A DNA stretch of 6,167 nucleotides from Firmicutes bacterium UBA995 (GTDB taxonomy: Bacteria; Bacillota; Sulfobacillia; UBA995). A program made the position numbers and the translations under genes. The stretch lies in assembly GCA_002291985.1 (NCBI GenBank), contig DBBB01000010.1, positions 1 through 6,167 on the forward strand, in the 5' to 3' direction. The notes under the pieces are model-generated. The model did no database searches, was not told where the DNA came from, and saw only the letters and a list, made by a program, of their open reading frames with translations. Below, piece by piece: positions 6,165 to 6,167 of this stretch. Numbering within the stretch: the first letter of the stretch is position 1; the number at the start of each line of letters is the position of its first letter.

Positions 6165-6167
6165 CCT

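Noticed and set aside
1..6167. CRISPR array, tRNA or rRNA genes
   Set aside because: No regularly spaced repeats, no tRNA-like acceptor and T-loop pattern and no rRNA-like stretch were noticed on either strand.

Overview
The window (6,167 bases, GC-rich) looks like bacterial chromosome. The purine-rich ribosome binding sites (AAAGGAGG) on the short genes at the right end, together with the protein types (a penicillin-acylase-family hydrolase, an exporter-type ABC protein, a nucleotidyltransferase/HEPN pair and an ars-type fragment), suggest a free-living high-GC bacterium. Something like a high-GC Bacillota or Chloroflexota lineage would fit, but the sequence does not settle the phylum.

Layout. 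Bases 1-2247 (+) hold most of a penicillin acylase family gene whose 5' end lies outside the window. It converges, with only 11 bases between stops, on a full-length ABC exporter half-transporter at 2259-4115 (-). From there to the right edge every recognisable gene is on the minus strand. Read in the direction of transcription (right to left), these are: a probable terminator of an off-window gene (6129-6164); a nucleotidyltransferase (MNT) and HEPN pair that overlap by 14 bases and share the same ribosome-binding layout; the C-terminal half of an aquaporin (MIP); an arsenate-reductase-like low-molecular-weight phosphatase (ArsC) overlapping the aquaporin by ATGA; a short fragment resembling an ArsB/NhaD-type permease; and a decayed IS607-family serine recombinase running into the start of the ABC gene.

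How it fits together. The aquaporin-ArsC pair is what is left of a small arsenic-resistance operon: ArsC would reduce arsenate to arsenite and the channel would let arsenite out. The MNT-HEPN pair is a toxin-antitoxin-type module. The striking feature is decay by deletion between about 4.1 and 5.6 kb. The aquaporin has lost its first half, the HEPN protein has lost its central helices, and the recombinase has a one-base frameshift, an internal deletion, a missing C-terminus and a replaced catalytic serine. A permease seems reduced to a few dozen residues. ArsC, MNT, the ABC exporter and the acylase look intact where visible. I see no complete undescribed system; the most useful new observations are the unannotated IS607 fossil, the internally deleted HEPN and the half-aquaporin.
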